A DNA stretch of 13,925 nt from positions 1 to 13,925 of the forward strand of contig SABI01000038.1 of NCBI GenBank assembly GCA_009929055.1, in the 5' to 3' direction. This DNA is from Spirochaetia bacterium. Its GTDB lineage: Bacteria; Spirochaetota; Spirochaetia; Sphaerochaetales; Sphaerochaetaceae. The notes under the pieces were generated by a model that saw only the letters and a program-made list of their open reading frames with translations, did not search any database and was not told where the DNA came from. The position numbers and the translations under genes were made by a program. Shown here one piece after another: positions 6,837 to 12,833 of this stretch. Each line of letters starts with the position of its first letter. Within the stretch, counting starts at the first letter, position 1.

Positions 6837-7101
6837 ACTTAAATGTCTCCTTTTGATATTCGGAATAAAATTGTGAGTACATCTTTATTATGAACTCCAT
6901 ATCAATTTCTGATTCTGTTATCTGCTTACTTAACATACTATGGTAAGTCTCTGTTCCACTACTATCTTTGGATATTTTACAAACATCAAAATTATACTCT
7001 GCATTCCGATTCTCTTTAAACGAAATTTCCCAAACCTGCGAACCTAAAACAAACTTAGATTTAAACGGCGCATTTACTAAAATGTTACTTAATATACTCA
7101 T
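6763..7101 (-). CDS. hypothetical protein (112 aa)
   Basis: The product is unrecognised. The frame is open from 7152, but the ATG at 7101 is chosen. It has GAGG 6 nt upstream, overlapping the stop of the helicase gene (TTGAGG), while the upstream start would lie inside the helicase. The protein starts MSILSNILVNAPFKSKF and has beta-like segments (KFVLGSQVWEISFKE). A helical region follows (ESEIDMEFIIKMYSQFY), with a polar Asn/Ser-rich tail ending SNIFSLENL. No membrane segment or metal site is visible. The tail is the part overlapped by the small membrane-protein gene, so its sequence may be constrained by the second frame. Confidence 0.78.
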   Translation of the reverse strand: MSILSNILVNAPFKSKFVLGSQVWEISFKENRNAEYNFDVCKISKDSSGTETYHSMLSKQITESEIDMEFIIKMYSQFYSEYQKETFKYVDDNISNNPVIGSVSNIFSLENL

Positions 7102-7108
7102 TACTACC

Positions 7109-8473
7109 TCAACAAAAGAAATTAGACATTTCAAGGTCTGTTTTCCAGCCATTTCTATTGTATACTGCTAACCTTTCATACGACTGGGCTTCTAACATAG
7201 GGGATTGTTTATCCATAAAATCAACTATAACAGAATGCTTCTTTCCTGGAAATGGTCTTAATGACCTTCCCACACGTTGAACTACTGATACTTTAGATTT
7301 ACCTGCCCCTCCGAAAATTACTGCTGACATAGACGGAATATCTATTCCCTCATCGAAAATACCTGTAGCAATCAGCACATTCAAATCACCTATACGCATA
7401 GAATCTCTCGCATCAGTTCTTATCTGTTTAGATGAATTTCCTTGAATAAACTGCCACCCTGTTACTTTACTTAAATACTCTCCGTGTGCAACTCTGCTAA
7501 CAAGAATGAGGACTCTTTGTCCCTCTAAAAGAAGCTTATTCGCCTCCTCTATAATCTTTGAGTTCCTCTCCGCATTATTTACTATCCCTTTAGAGTAAAT
7601 CTCTTCATAGCCCGAACCTGTAACGCTTCCTTCAATGTTTAGCATCTTAATATGCGCAGGAACTAAGAACCCAAGACGTTCAAGTTCTTCTTTAGATACA
7701 GTATGAATTACTCTACCAGAGATAGCTGCCAATATTTTACTCGCATCATCATTTCTAAAGGGTGTAGCTGTGAAACCATACCTATAAAATGCCCTAGTAA
7801 ACCTCTTCAGAATCTTGAGATAAGAGTTACTTGCGGAATGATGGTATTCATCCACTATCAATCCTTCAAAATACCTCTCTATCTCATCTAAAGAATCAAC
7901 TTGCGCAGATAGAGTTTGAATGGTAGCAACTGTAATCTGTCTCAAATCCCTCTCCTTACCCCGTATAATCCCACAAGGTCTGCCAGTCCACTTTTCTACT
8001 TCTTCTTTAAGTTGATATAGCATATCTTGGCGATTTGTTAGGATAAGAAAATTTACACCAATCTTACACGCAAGAGCTATGGCAATAAGAGTTTTTCCTG
8101 AACCTGTAGGTGCGTGGATAGTTCCTCTTCCAACTTTAACAGCATCTTCAACTGCTTTTAACTGATAGTCTCTTAGCTCTATTTTATGCGTAAGCTCTGG
8201 TTTTATTTCTGGAGTGTACCTTTTATCCTGATAAGTAAATGGTATCTTATTATACTGTAAAGCGGCTGCAACTTGATATAGCAACCCAGAGGGAAACATC
8301 TTTGTTCTCCCATCAAAAATGGATTTTCTACCATCCCATACTTTCTTTTGAAAAGGGACAGTATACTTAGCCCCAACTACTTCATACGAACAGGCTTGTT
8401 TAATAATAGATAAAGCAAGTCTGTCCTGTGTATCTACTTTTATGGAAGAATTACCTATAAGTAGAGTTACCAT
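7109..8473 (-). CDS. superfamily 2 DNA helicase, UvsW / T5 D10-like
   Basis: This 454-aa protein is an ATP-dependent SF2 helicase. An N-terminal domain (about 1-95) includes KVWDGRKSIF and FPSGLL, resembling the substrate-binding domain of T4 UvsW and T5 D10. The RecA-like core follows: Q-tip region LRDYQLKAV (100-108), Walker A APTGSGKT (121-128), DEYHH motif II (208-212), GFTATP motif III (233-238), motif V ATGIFDEGIDIP (369-380) and motif VI QRVGRSLRP (399-407) with arginine fingers. UvsW-type enzymes regress replication forks, unwind R-loops and branch-migrate recombination intermediates, so a role in phage DNA replication and repair is likely. The ATG at 8473 lies inside the end of the upstream 100-aa gene (7-nt overlap) with GGGGAG as SD. 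The family assignment is firm; UvsW-like function is inferred. Confidence 0.94.
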   Translation of the reverse strand: MVTLLIGNSSIKVDTQDRLALSIIKQACSYEVVGAKYTVPFQKKVWDGRKSIFDGRTKMFPSGLLYQVAAALQYNKIPFTYQDKRYTPEIKPELTHKIELRDYQLKAVEDAVKVGRGTIHAPTGSGKTLIAIALACKIGVNFLILTNRQDMLYQLKEEVEKWTGRPCGIIRGKERDLRQITVATIQTLSAQVDSLDEIERYFEGLIVDEYHHSASNSYLKILKRFTRAFYRYGFTATPFRNDDASKILAAISGRVIHTVSKEELERLGFLVPAHIKMLNIEGSVTGSGYEEIYSKGIVNNAERNSKIIEEANKLLLEGQRVLILVSRVAHGEYLSKVTGWQFIQGNSSKQIRTDARDSMRIGDLNVLIATGIFDEGIDIPSMSAVIFGGAGKSKVSVVQRVGRSLRPFPGKKHSVIVDFMDKQSPMLEAQSYERLAVYNRNGWKTDLEMSNFFC

Positions 8474-8769
8474 GTAAACTCCCCTTCATTTAGAAATACT
8501 TGTTTGCTGTGTCCAAAATCATCCTCTATCCCTCTACTTTTCCAAACATCTGCTGAAACGGTTAAAGTTTGAGGCTTCTCTTTCTCTAAAATTTTAATTG
8601 TAGCCTTCCTATTAAACATCAATTCTAATAAAGATTTATCAATTCCCCAAGAATTGTTACGGTAGAAGAAATGCTTAGACCTGTATCTAATAAGATATAG
8701 GCAATTTTTATCTTCAACGTATTCCCCTACATGACAAAGCTTACCTTTTATCTTAATAAAAACCTTCAT
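8467..8769 (-). CDS. hypothetical protein (100 aa)
   Basis: No family is recognised. The protein is basic and beta-rich at the N-terminus (MKVFIKIKGKLCHVGEY, LYLIRYRSKHFFYR), then Lys-rich, and ends in an acidic segment finishing FTW. No transmembrane helix or metal site is seen. AAGGG lies about 8 nt before the ATG at 8769, 11 nt after the upstream zinc-ribbon gene. Its last codons carry the ribosome binding site of the helicase gene, and the two overlap by 7 nt, so they are coupled in translation and may work together. Confidence 0.78.
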   Translation of the reverse strand: MKVFIKIKGKLCHVGEYVEDKNCLYLIRYRSKHFFYRNNSWGIDKSLLELMFNRKATIKILEKEKPQTLTVSADVWKSRGIEDDFGHSKQVFLNEGEFTW

Positions 8770-8780
8770 CTCTATACCCT

Positions 8781-9179
8781 TTATATATTATTGAAAGAAA
8801 TTCCCATAGCCTTAAATCTTTCAATTAACTCATCTGTAGGTTTTCCATAAAGTTCGCACTCTGGACAGACTAAAGAATAGTTTATTTCTTCATCCATAGG
8901 TGACCCTTCAAATGAATCAATGGAGCTAATCTTTTCCATATCGAAAACTTTGAAAACAGACTTTTCTACAAAAAAGGGAGAGCCACAGGATGTACACACA
9001 TCACTACTCATAAGTACATCTACCACAGATAAAGTATGCCCCCTCTTATCACTGTCTAAGTAATAAATAAATCCGCAATTCTCTTCAAAACTTACTATTT
9101 CTGAAGATATGGCTTCTTCTAAAAGTTGAGTAGCTTTAGCTAATAGCTCTTTACGCACATTTACATTTGAGTTTTTCAT
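8781..9179 (-). CDS. hypothetical zinc-ribbon protein (132 aa)
   Basis: This is the first gene behind the promoter at 9205-9233. The N-terminus is helical (RKELLAKATQLLEEAISSE). Two CxxC knuckles, C62-x2-C65 (VCTSCGSP) and C105-x2-C108 (VCPECELYG), form a zinc ribbon with an acidic insertion of about 40 residues between them. The C-terminus is a short helix (TDELIERFKAMG). The spacing is that of a treble-clef or ribbon-type metal site, but I cannot name the family. A strong AAGGAG lies 7 nt before the ATG at 9179. As the leading gene of the transcript it could be a regulator or DNA-binding protein, but that is speculation from position. Confidence 0.82.
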   Translation of the reverse strand: MKNSNVNVRKELLAKATQLLEEAISSEIVSFEENCGFIYYLDSDKRGHTLSVVDVLMSSDVCTSCGSPFFVEKSVFKVFDMEKISSIDSFEGSPMDEEINYSLVCPECELYGKPTDELIERFKAMGISFNNI

Positions 9180-9204
9180 AAAAATCTCCTTATAATTTAC
9201 AATC

Positions 9205-9233
9205 AGTATATCAAAAGAGGGTTATTGTGTCAA
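9205..9233 (-). promoter_or_regulatory. sigma70/sigmaA-type promoter
   Basis: On the minus strand TTGACA (9233-9228) matches the -35 consensus exactly. It is followed by a 17-nt spacer and TATACT (9210-9205), five of six matches to the -10 consensus. Transcription should start near 9198 and give a leader of about 20 nt before the 132-aa zinc-ribbon gene at 9179. It sits in the 63-nt gap after the 155-aa gene and is the only strong vegetative promoter I see in the window. It would drive the helicase, dut and nrdD gene set. Confidence 0.85.
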
Positions 9234-9242
9234 GCACTGTTT

Positions 9243-9710
9243 TCATAGCTCAATATTAATTTCATTGGGGACGTGCCTAACAGGGAATGTATTATTTACC
9301 CTCTTAATGTACTCTGATATAATCTCTTTAGTTTCTGGAGGAATTTCAATAGTTTCCTTATATCCATCTATAATTACCCACGTATCTGAATCCTTTACCA
9401 AACCTATCCCTAATATCTCACGTAACCTCAAAAATGAAAAACTCAATTCACCATAATCAGTAAAGTTAACTTTAACAAATCTCTCTTTTAGCTCTTCTAT
9501 TTCTATCCAATTAAGATACTTATTAACTTCCTCTTCAGAAGCATATACAATCTTTTTGCCTGGCAACCCTCCTCCTACTCCAATTACTCTAAAGGTATTC
9601 TCAAAATCCATCGTCTCTTCAATAGTTTCAACTCTTTCATACGGCATAAAGGCTCTACCTTTAGCCTTTGGATTTGTGCTTATAATTACAAAGCCTTTTA
9701 ATACAGGCAT
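9243..9710 (-). CDS. hypothetical protein (155 aa)
   Basis: No family is recognised. Visible features are a hydrophobic start (MPVLKGFVIISTNPKAKG), a Gly-rich turn (VIGVGGGLPGKK), a charged middle helix (EEEVNKYLNWIEIEELKERF) and beta strands around DTWVIIDGYKETIEIPP. There is no membrane helix or Cys cluster. AAGGAG lies about 7 nt before the ATG at 9710, and this SD is encoded by the last codons of the upstream 54-aa gene, whose TAA abuts the ATG (TAAATG). It ends just before the promoter at 9205-9233 and so is the last gene of the upstream transcript. Confidence 0.8.
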   Translation of the reverse strand: MPVLKGFVIISTNPKAKGRAFMPYERVETIEETMDFENTFRVIGVGGGLPGKKIVYASEEEVNKYLNWIEIEELKERFVKVNFTDYGELSFSFLRLREILGIGLVKDSDTWVIIDGYKETIEIPPETKEIISEYIKRVNNTFPVRHVPNEINIEL

Positions 9711-9875
9711 TTACTTCTCCTTTTTTAAAAGTCTATCTTTCCTTGATAACAATTCTGCCTCTAAAAGATGCGAGGGGAATTTAAATCGAACCTCAATCTC
9801 AGAACAGTCAAAAACAATTCCAAGCCCTAGTAATTTTGACAGCCAAACGTCAATTCTTGCACGACTAAAGTGCAT
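9711..9875 (-). CDS. small hypothetical protein (54 aa)
   Basis: A short frame fills the 174-nt gap between the 144-aa and 155-aa genes. It starts MHFSRARIDVWLSKLLGLG, ends RKDRLLKKEK, and is amphipathic then strongly basic. The ATG at 9875 has GGAT about 6 nt upstream, overlapping the TAG of the upstream gene. Its TAA is immediately followed by the next ATG, and its last codons (AAAAAGGAGAAG) supply that gene's ribosome binding site. This tight fit on both sides is the main support. Function is unknown. Confidence 0.62.
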   Translation of the reverse strand: MHFSRARIDVWLSKLLGLGIVFDCSEIEVRFKFPSHLLEAELLSRKDRLLKKEK

Positions 9876-9883
9876 TTTACATC

Positions 9884-10318
9884 CTATCTTTTAATTCTTG
9901 ATGATTTGATTATTCTTAATAGCTCGCTTGGCTTCATTGTTTCATACAAATCCACAATTGCGAGTGTAAGGTCACAAAGTGTATCCTGAAATTCATCGTC
10001 AAATACTTTCTTTATTTGCTCGTCAAACAAAGAATTTAGCTCTTGTGCAATTTTATATGGCTCTATAAATCTTGAAGCAATAGCTTGATACATTTGCTTC
10101 TTTTCGTCTGGAGCATTTTTATCTAAATCTTTGCAGCAATCGGTTAGTGACAATAATATAATTTCTGCAAGCCAGCACATTGCAACCAAATTTTTGTCGT
10201 GCTTTGATAGTTTTATGTCTTTCATTGGTACTAATTCGTCAAGGGTCATTGCCTCAAGCTCTGCAATACGTGATTCGAGGCTTTCGATATACTCATCTTT
10301 ACTCTTCATCACGTTCAT
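9884..10318 (-). CDS. hypothetical protein with N-terminal coiled coil (144 aa)
   Basis: The N-terminus contains KDEYIESLESRIAELEAM, a short coiled coil closely matching a segment in the 76-aa gene at 12397-12627 (KDEYIASLEAENTNLKAEI). The rest is helical, with a hydrophobic patch MCWLAEIILLSL (47-58) and an acidic region (FDEQIKKVFDDEFQD), ending basic (RIIKSSRIKR). No known enzyme motif is visible. The ATG at 10318 has only weak SD. An ATG at 10309 (MKSKDEYIESL) has GGAT about 8 nt upstream and would give 141 aa, so the start is uncertain. It overlaps the upstream coiled-coil gene by up to 20 nt, indicating coupled translation. Confidence 0.78.
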   Translation of the reverse strand: MNVMKSKDEYIESLESRIAELEAMTLDELVPMKDIKLSKHDKNLVAMCWLAEIILLSLTDCCKDLDKNAPDEKKQMYQAIASRFIEPYKIAQELNSLFDEQIKKVFDDEFQDTLCDLTLAIVDLYETMKPSELLRIIKSSRIKR

Positions 10319-10541
10319 CCATCAACTTAGCTATTGTTGACTGAGCTTCTCTTAACTGTGTCTCCAAGAGTTGCTTTTCCTTACGCAAAAGCATCAAAGC
10401 GATTAGGTGGGATTCGCACTGTAGCTCAAGCGATTCGACATACTTCTCCACAATCAATAGTCTCCGCATTGATTTAATATTTTCCGACTCCTTCGATGAA
10501 TTCGTCTTATTTATCGCTTCAATGTATTCAGTTCTGGTCAT
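10299..10541 (-). CDS. small coiled-coil protein (80 aa), paralogue of neighbours
   Basis: The product is probably helical throughout. It starts MTRTEYIEAINKTN, contains EKYVESLELQCES, and ends with a heptad-rich run (LRKEKQLLETQLREAQ) and an acidic tail LMDERDEE. The opening resembles MTKQEYMDKFNAAW of the 76-aa gene at 12397-12627, and the EYxxSLE motif is shared with that gene and with the 144-aa neighbour. The frame is open to 10604, but the ATG at 10541 is chosen. It has GGAGG 8 nt upstream and overlaps the previous gene's end by 14 nt. The role is unknown; such proteins usually act by binding partners. Confidence 0.75.
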   Translation of the reverse strand: MTRTEYIEAINKTNSSKESENIKSMRRLLIVEKYVESLELQCESHLIALMLLRKEKQLLETQLREAQSTIAKLMDERDEE

Positions 10542-11232
10542 TCTGACTACCTCCAGTTTTTTCTGAATCTTGAGCAACCGCCTTGTGCATCGCACAGTAA
10601 TCATTATAGTATTTTTTTAAAAGCTGATCGTTTGACAGCACTCCCCCAACATCTAATCCTGATAGGTCAAAATAGTAAAGCGGAGAATGCGCCAATGCGA
10701 TTGTTTCCCATTTTGCAGCACTCATGTTCCCCTGCTTTAACCATTGTTCATGTAAAATACATGCTGTAATAAGCGCCATATCGGTTTCGCATTCAACGCT
10801 CTGTGGAGAGTGAATATAAGTGGTTTCTATGTCTGGAATAAACCGCAGGTTCCTACCGCAGGATTGGTATATCTTAGGGGCTGGCAATGCTATGTTTTCG
10901 ATAACTGACTCAAGTGAGACAACATGAAAATCCTCGCAACTGTCATCATCGTGTTCTTCGCACCTTAGCGTCCATGTTTCAAGGGTAAGTAGCATATCAA
11001 TAACATGAGACACAAAATCTCGATAAAACATTCCAGATGTTACCCAGACATAAAACATGTAGTTTATTAAGACTATTTCCTTTTTGTCGCTATTCATGTT
11101 ATCTTCCCTGCCTTTTCCTTTTCTCGCTTCTTGTATCCCTTCATGGCGATTTATTCGAGAGCTATTCCAAAGCAATAATCCCAATGCGGTTGCAGACATT
11201 ACGAGAGCAAGTGTTGCTATGATTTCTGTCAC
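10528..11232 (-). CDS. hypothetical protein with N-terminal membrane anchor (234 aa)
   Basis: A GTG at 11232 overlaps the TGA of the upstream Lar-like gene (GTGA), with AAGGGGG just upstream. Residues 3-22 (EIIATLALVMSATALGLLLW) form one transmembrane helix, followed by a basic linker (RINRHEGIQEARKGKGRED). The remaining residues (about 46-234) form a soluble domain rich in acidic residues, His, Cys and aromatics (LRCEEHDDDSCEDFHVV, ECETDMALITACILHEQW). No family is recognised. An internal ATG at 11097 with GGGAAG upstream could start a soluble form, so one frame may give two products, or two ancestral genes may have fused. The gene's end carries the SD for the coiled-coil gene. Confidence 0.75.
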   Translation of the reverse strand: MTEIIATLALVMSATALGLLLWNSSRINRHEGIQEARKGKGREDNMNSDKKEIVLINYMFYVWVTSGMFYRDFVSHVIDMLLTLETWTLRCEEHDDDSCEDFHVVSLESVIENIALPAPKIYQSCGRNLRFIPDIETTYIHSPQSVECETDMALITACILHEQWLKQGNMSAAKWETIALAHSPLYYFDLSGLDVGGVLSNDQLLKKYYNDYCAMHKAVAQDSEKTGGSQNDQN

Positions 11233-11408
11233 TTTTCCCCCTTCGGTGGATTCTTCTCATTCCATCTTGCCGTTGCTGATTCCATGTTATACTCCATAGT
11301 GATCATGTTTTTTGACTTGCAGTTTTTGCACTGAAGCCACATTAGTTGAACAATTGGCGCAATCTTTTTGACTGGCTTTGCTCCACAGAATTTACACGGG
11401 TTTCTCAT
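11229..11408 (-). CDS. Lar-like zinc-ribbon protein (59 aa)
   Basis: A 59-aa frame links its neighbours by 4-nt overlaps on both sides (ATGA upstream, GTGA downstream). It starts MRNPCKFCGAKP. C5-x2-C8 and C27-x2-C30 (CKNC) make a zinc ribbon, preceded by an aromatic strand (LMWLQ) and followed by ESATARWNEKN. The order PCxFCG, W-x-x-C-x-x-C, then A-x-x-x-WN is typical of the restriction-alleviation (Lar)-like family found in lambdoid and other phages. The SD is GGGGGA in the last codons of the upstream gene. Lar itself reduces type I restriction, but most members of this broad family are untested, so anti-restriction activity here is only a possibility. Confidence 0.85.
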   Translation of the reverse strand: MRNPCKFCGAKPVKKIAPIVQLMWLQCKNCKSKNMITMEYNMESATARWNEKNPPKGEK

Positions 11409-11638
11409 TTATCCCCCTTCGGTGCTTCTGGCACTCTACACATCCCTGTGAGTCTATTGGGTGCAAGTTCAAGGCGGTCTTTTTCCACTGCCACAAGACC
11501 GATACCAAGAATGTTAATTGCCACGATTGACTCATTGACTAACGAGACCAGAAATCTTGTTTCCAGCCGTTTATCCTCGCTTATCATAGACTTGCCTAAC
11601 TTGAACACTACGTAGTCGCCTTTTTTTATCTCATCCAT
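11405..11638 (-). CDS. hypothetical protein, SH3/KOW-like start (77 aa)
   Basis: The protein starts MDEIKKGDYVVFKLGKSM. The KGDYVVFK strand is typical of small SH3-like barrels but is not diagnostic. The rest alternates hydrophobic strands (RFLVSLVNESIVAINILG, GLVAVEKDRLELA) and ends with PEAPKGDK. AGGAG lies about 7 nt before the ATG at 11638, 36 nt after the previous gene. Its last codons AAGGGGGAT form the ribosome binding site of the Lar-like gene, which it overlaps by 4 nt. It is probably a small all-beta protein; the function is unknown. Confidence 0.76.
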   Translation of the reverse strand: MDEIKKGDYVVFKLGKSMISEDKRLETRFLVSLVNESIVAINILGIGLVAVEKDRLELAPNRLTGMCRVPEAPKGDK

Positions 11639-11674
11639 ATTGACGCTCCTATGCTCTTTGTCGTCAATGTAATT

Positions 11675-11893
11675 TTACTTACTTTCACCACCAACGATGT
11701 ACTGGATACCTTCCCATATAACCACATCTCCGTCATCCATCCACCCTTCACTAAGCCAGAATCTAATGGCGTCCTGACGTTGTGCATCGGTGGAATCACT
11801 CTTAGGGCTTTCGCTCCCGAAAAAATTGTCACTGATGTCAACTTGGCTCCCTGCCAGGTGCATGCTGTTGCCGTCAATAAAATATGTTTTCAT
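11675..11893 (-). CDS. hypothetical protein (72 aa)
   Basis: The protein starts MKTYFIDGNSMHLAGS, has an acidic polar middle (SESPKSDSTDAQRQDA) and a Trp-rich second half (RFWLSEGWMDDGDVVIWEG), ending GGESK. I do not recognise it. The ATG at 11893 overlaps the upstream gene's TGA (ATGA), and the purine-rich end of that gene (GAAGGAAGAG) is the ribosome binding site. A competing frame at 11626-11877 has no SD, runs into the next gene and has a less plausible composition, so this frame is preferred. The alternating W/G/D pattern suggests a compact beta fold. Confidence 0.72.
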   Translation of the reverse strand: MKTYFIDGNSMHLAGSQVDISDNFFGSESPKSDSTDAQRQDAIRFWLSEGWMDDGDVVIWEGIQYIVGGESK

Positions 11894-12120
11894 TTCTCTT
11901 CCTTCTCTTCTTCGAGAACCTTGCTTATTGGTGCATTATGGAAATACAGGCAAAAGTCCCCAGTATCAGCTTTTTTGCTCTTTATGGCGTTTGCATAGGC
12001 TTTCATTGGGATTGTGGTTATCCTGCTTTCGTTCAGTTCAACCGAGATTTCTGTTATCTCAATATCCCCGTCTTGGGACTTGAGCTTCTCAAGTATGTCT
12101 ATCATATCTGACAGCTTCAT
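11890..12120 (-). CDS. hypothetical protein (76 aa)
   Basis: The protein starts MKLSDMIDILEKLKSQDGD. Openings of the form 'MxLxDLIxxLExL...GD' recur in small proteins of many phages, though the group has no assigned function. A beta-rich centre (EITEISVELNESRITTIPM) is followed by an acidic tail (VLEEEKEEK). The frame is open to 12147, but the ATG at 12120 is chosen. It overlaps the upstream gene's TGA (ATGA) and has GAAGGAAGG directly before it. The acidic tail codons form the SD of the following 72-aa gene. Confidence 0.77.
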   Translation of the reverse strand: MKLSDMIDILEKLKSQDGDIEITEISVELNESRITTIPMKAYANAIKSKKADTGDFCLYFHNAPISKVLEEEKEEK

Positions 12121-12395
12121 CCTTCCTTCTCTTCTTCGACATGGCAACAGACCTTGCAGAGCCTCATCGTGTGCCCTCTTGATGAAATTGGGACATCTCT
12201 ATACTTATGCTCCGCAAGCCCGTTTTTGCAATCCAGCTTTTCTGCATCATACGACCAGGATACTGAAGCACAAACCATGCAATACTTGCCACATTCCTCG
12301 CACTGGTACTCGTATACCTCATCTTCGTCACACCAATTATCAGTATCGATATTTATGTCTTCACCACAGTATGGACACTCAACTTTTTCTTTCAT
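12117..12395 (-). CDS. double zinc-ribbon phage protein (92 aa)
   Basis: Two metal sites are visible. The first is C7-x2-C10 (CPYCGED) with C32-x2-C35 (CEECGK). The second appears to combine C56, H63 and C80-x2-C83 (CKVC). The pattern of an N-terminal CPYCG, an acidic Tyr/Asp stretch, CxxCGK, a SVSWSYDA strand, DCKNG, an H/K strand and a final CxxC resembles a recurrent uncharacterised phage protein type that I recognise by pattern only. The ATG at 12395 has AAAGGAG about 8 nt upstream, and this SD is encoded by the last codons of the preceding coiled-coil gene. The end couples to the next gene by ATGA. It probably binds nucleic acid or protein; there is no direct evidence. Confidence 0.82.
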   Translation of the reverse strand: MKEKVECPYCGEDINIDTDNWCDEDEVYEYQCEECGKYCMVCASVSWSYDAEKLDCKNGLAEHKYRDVPISSRGHTMRLCKVCCHVEEEKEG

Positions 12396-12396
12396 C

Positions 12397-12627
12397 TTAA
12401 ATCTCCTTTGTGTTTGTTTTGTTAGTCGTCATCATTTCATTCATTTGCTCCACGAATGAGCGGTTATCTTCCTGAAGCTGGGCTATCTCGGCTTTGAGAT
12501 TAGTATTCTCAGCTTCGAGGCTGGCGATGTATTCATCCTTAATCTCGGTTACGGCCTTGAGCTTCCCGCACCTTGCTCCGGAAAACCATGCGGCATTAAA
12601 CTTATCCATGTATTCTTGCTTAGTCAT
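12397..12627 (-). CDS. small coiled-coil protein (76 aa)
   Basis: The protein starts MTKQEYMDKFNAAWFSGARC. From about residue 27 there is a long predicted coiled coil (KDEYIASLEAENTNLKAEI then QLQEDNRSFVEQMNEMM), ending NTKEI. It is related to the proteins at 10299-10541 (same MTxxEY opening) and 9884-10318 (KDEYIxSLE), also at the DNA level around the SLE motif. AGGAGGAA lies 4 nt before the ATG. That SD sits in codons for AQEE of a frame overlapping from upstream (see 12620-12739). Function is unknown; it is possibly an oligomerisation or partner-binding module. Confidence 0.8.
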   Translation of the reverse strand: MTKQEYMDKFNAAWFSGARCGKLKAVTEIKDEYIASLEAENTNLKAEIAQLQEDNRSFVEQMNEMMTTNKTNTKEI

Positions 12628-12739
12628 TTGATTCCTCCTGTGCTTTCAGCCATCCAGCTTCAGGCTCTTCCCATACCACTTCTGCTTTTTCTCCACTCAG
12701 CAGCGTCCATTTTTCGCCATCGAAAACAGGAATCGCACA
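12620..12739 (-). pseudogene. alternate-frame continuation of the zinc-ribbon gene (frameshifted C-terminus)
   Basis: In the +1 frame relative to the 57-aa zinc-ribbon gene there is an open stretch of 39 codons after a TAG at 12742-12740. It reads as convincing protein (FDGEKWTLLSGEKAEVVW, then AGWLKAQEESND). It ends TAA at 12620-12622, overlapping the next start as ATGACTAA. It has no ATG of its own. Removing one A from the A5 run at 12710-12714 would join the zinc ribbon to this tail, giving a 70-aa protein that ends in AQEE like its neighbours. Either a single-base error or mutation, or a programmed frameshift, would explain it; it may also be coincidence. Confidence 0.4.
12632..12639 (-). 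promoter_or_regulatory. ribosome binding site within AQEE codons
   Basis: AGGAGGAA lies 4 nt upstream of the ATG at 12627 within the string GCACAGGAGGAA. The same string or a near copy precedes the genes starting at 13798 (GCACAGGAGGAA) and 13538 (GCACAGGAGGAGGAA). In each case it is also readable as Ala-Gln-Glu-Glu at the end of the upstream frame. Confidence 0.75.
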
Positions 12740-12833
12740 CTAATTTCCATCGTGCCGTTGTGCATCCACAAACAGAGCAGATGCCATGATTGTGACGGTC
12801 GTAATGTTTATCTATCTCACTGAATGTTCTCAT
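12660..12833 (-). CDS. small zinc-ribbon protein (57 aa)
   Basis: The protein carries a four-Cys zinc ribbon: C19-x2-C22 (ICSVCGC) and C33-x2-C36 (VCDSCF), after a His-rich stretch (HYDRHNHG). The last 21 residues (from about RWRKMDAAEW) are basic. The ATG at 12833 is chosen because it overlaps the upstream TGA (ATGA) and has GAAGG nearby; an in-frame TTG at 12851 would add six residues. The C-terminus may be wrong: a +1 frame opening at 12739 continues to the start of the next gene, whereas this frame stops at 12660 and leaves a 32-nt gap, unusual in this gene chain. Confidence 0.7.
   Translation of the reverse strand: MRTFSEIDKHYDRHNHGICSVCGCTTARWKLVCDSCFRWRKMDAAEWRKSRSGMGRA

Noticed and set aside
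9556..9894. Plus-strand 112-aa open frame
   Set aside because: It is a shadow of the 155-aa and 54-aa genes, Pro/Ser/Phe-rich, with no SD.
11626..11877. Minus-strand 83-aa open frame overlapping the 72-aa gene
   Set aside because: It has no ribosome binding site, overlaps both neighbours in another frame and has an unlikely composition; the 72-aa frame fits the coupled ATGA pattern.
11651..11998. Plus-strand 115-aa open frame
   Set aside because: It is antisense to two coupled genes, lacks an SD, and no plus-strand promoter is visible.
12014..12400. Plus-strand 128-aa open frame
   Set aside because: It is antisense to coupled genes with clear zinc motifs, has no SD, and its His/Cys/Ser-rich translation is the mirror of those genes.
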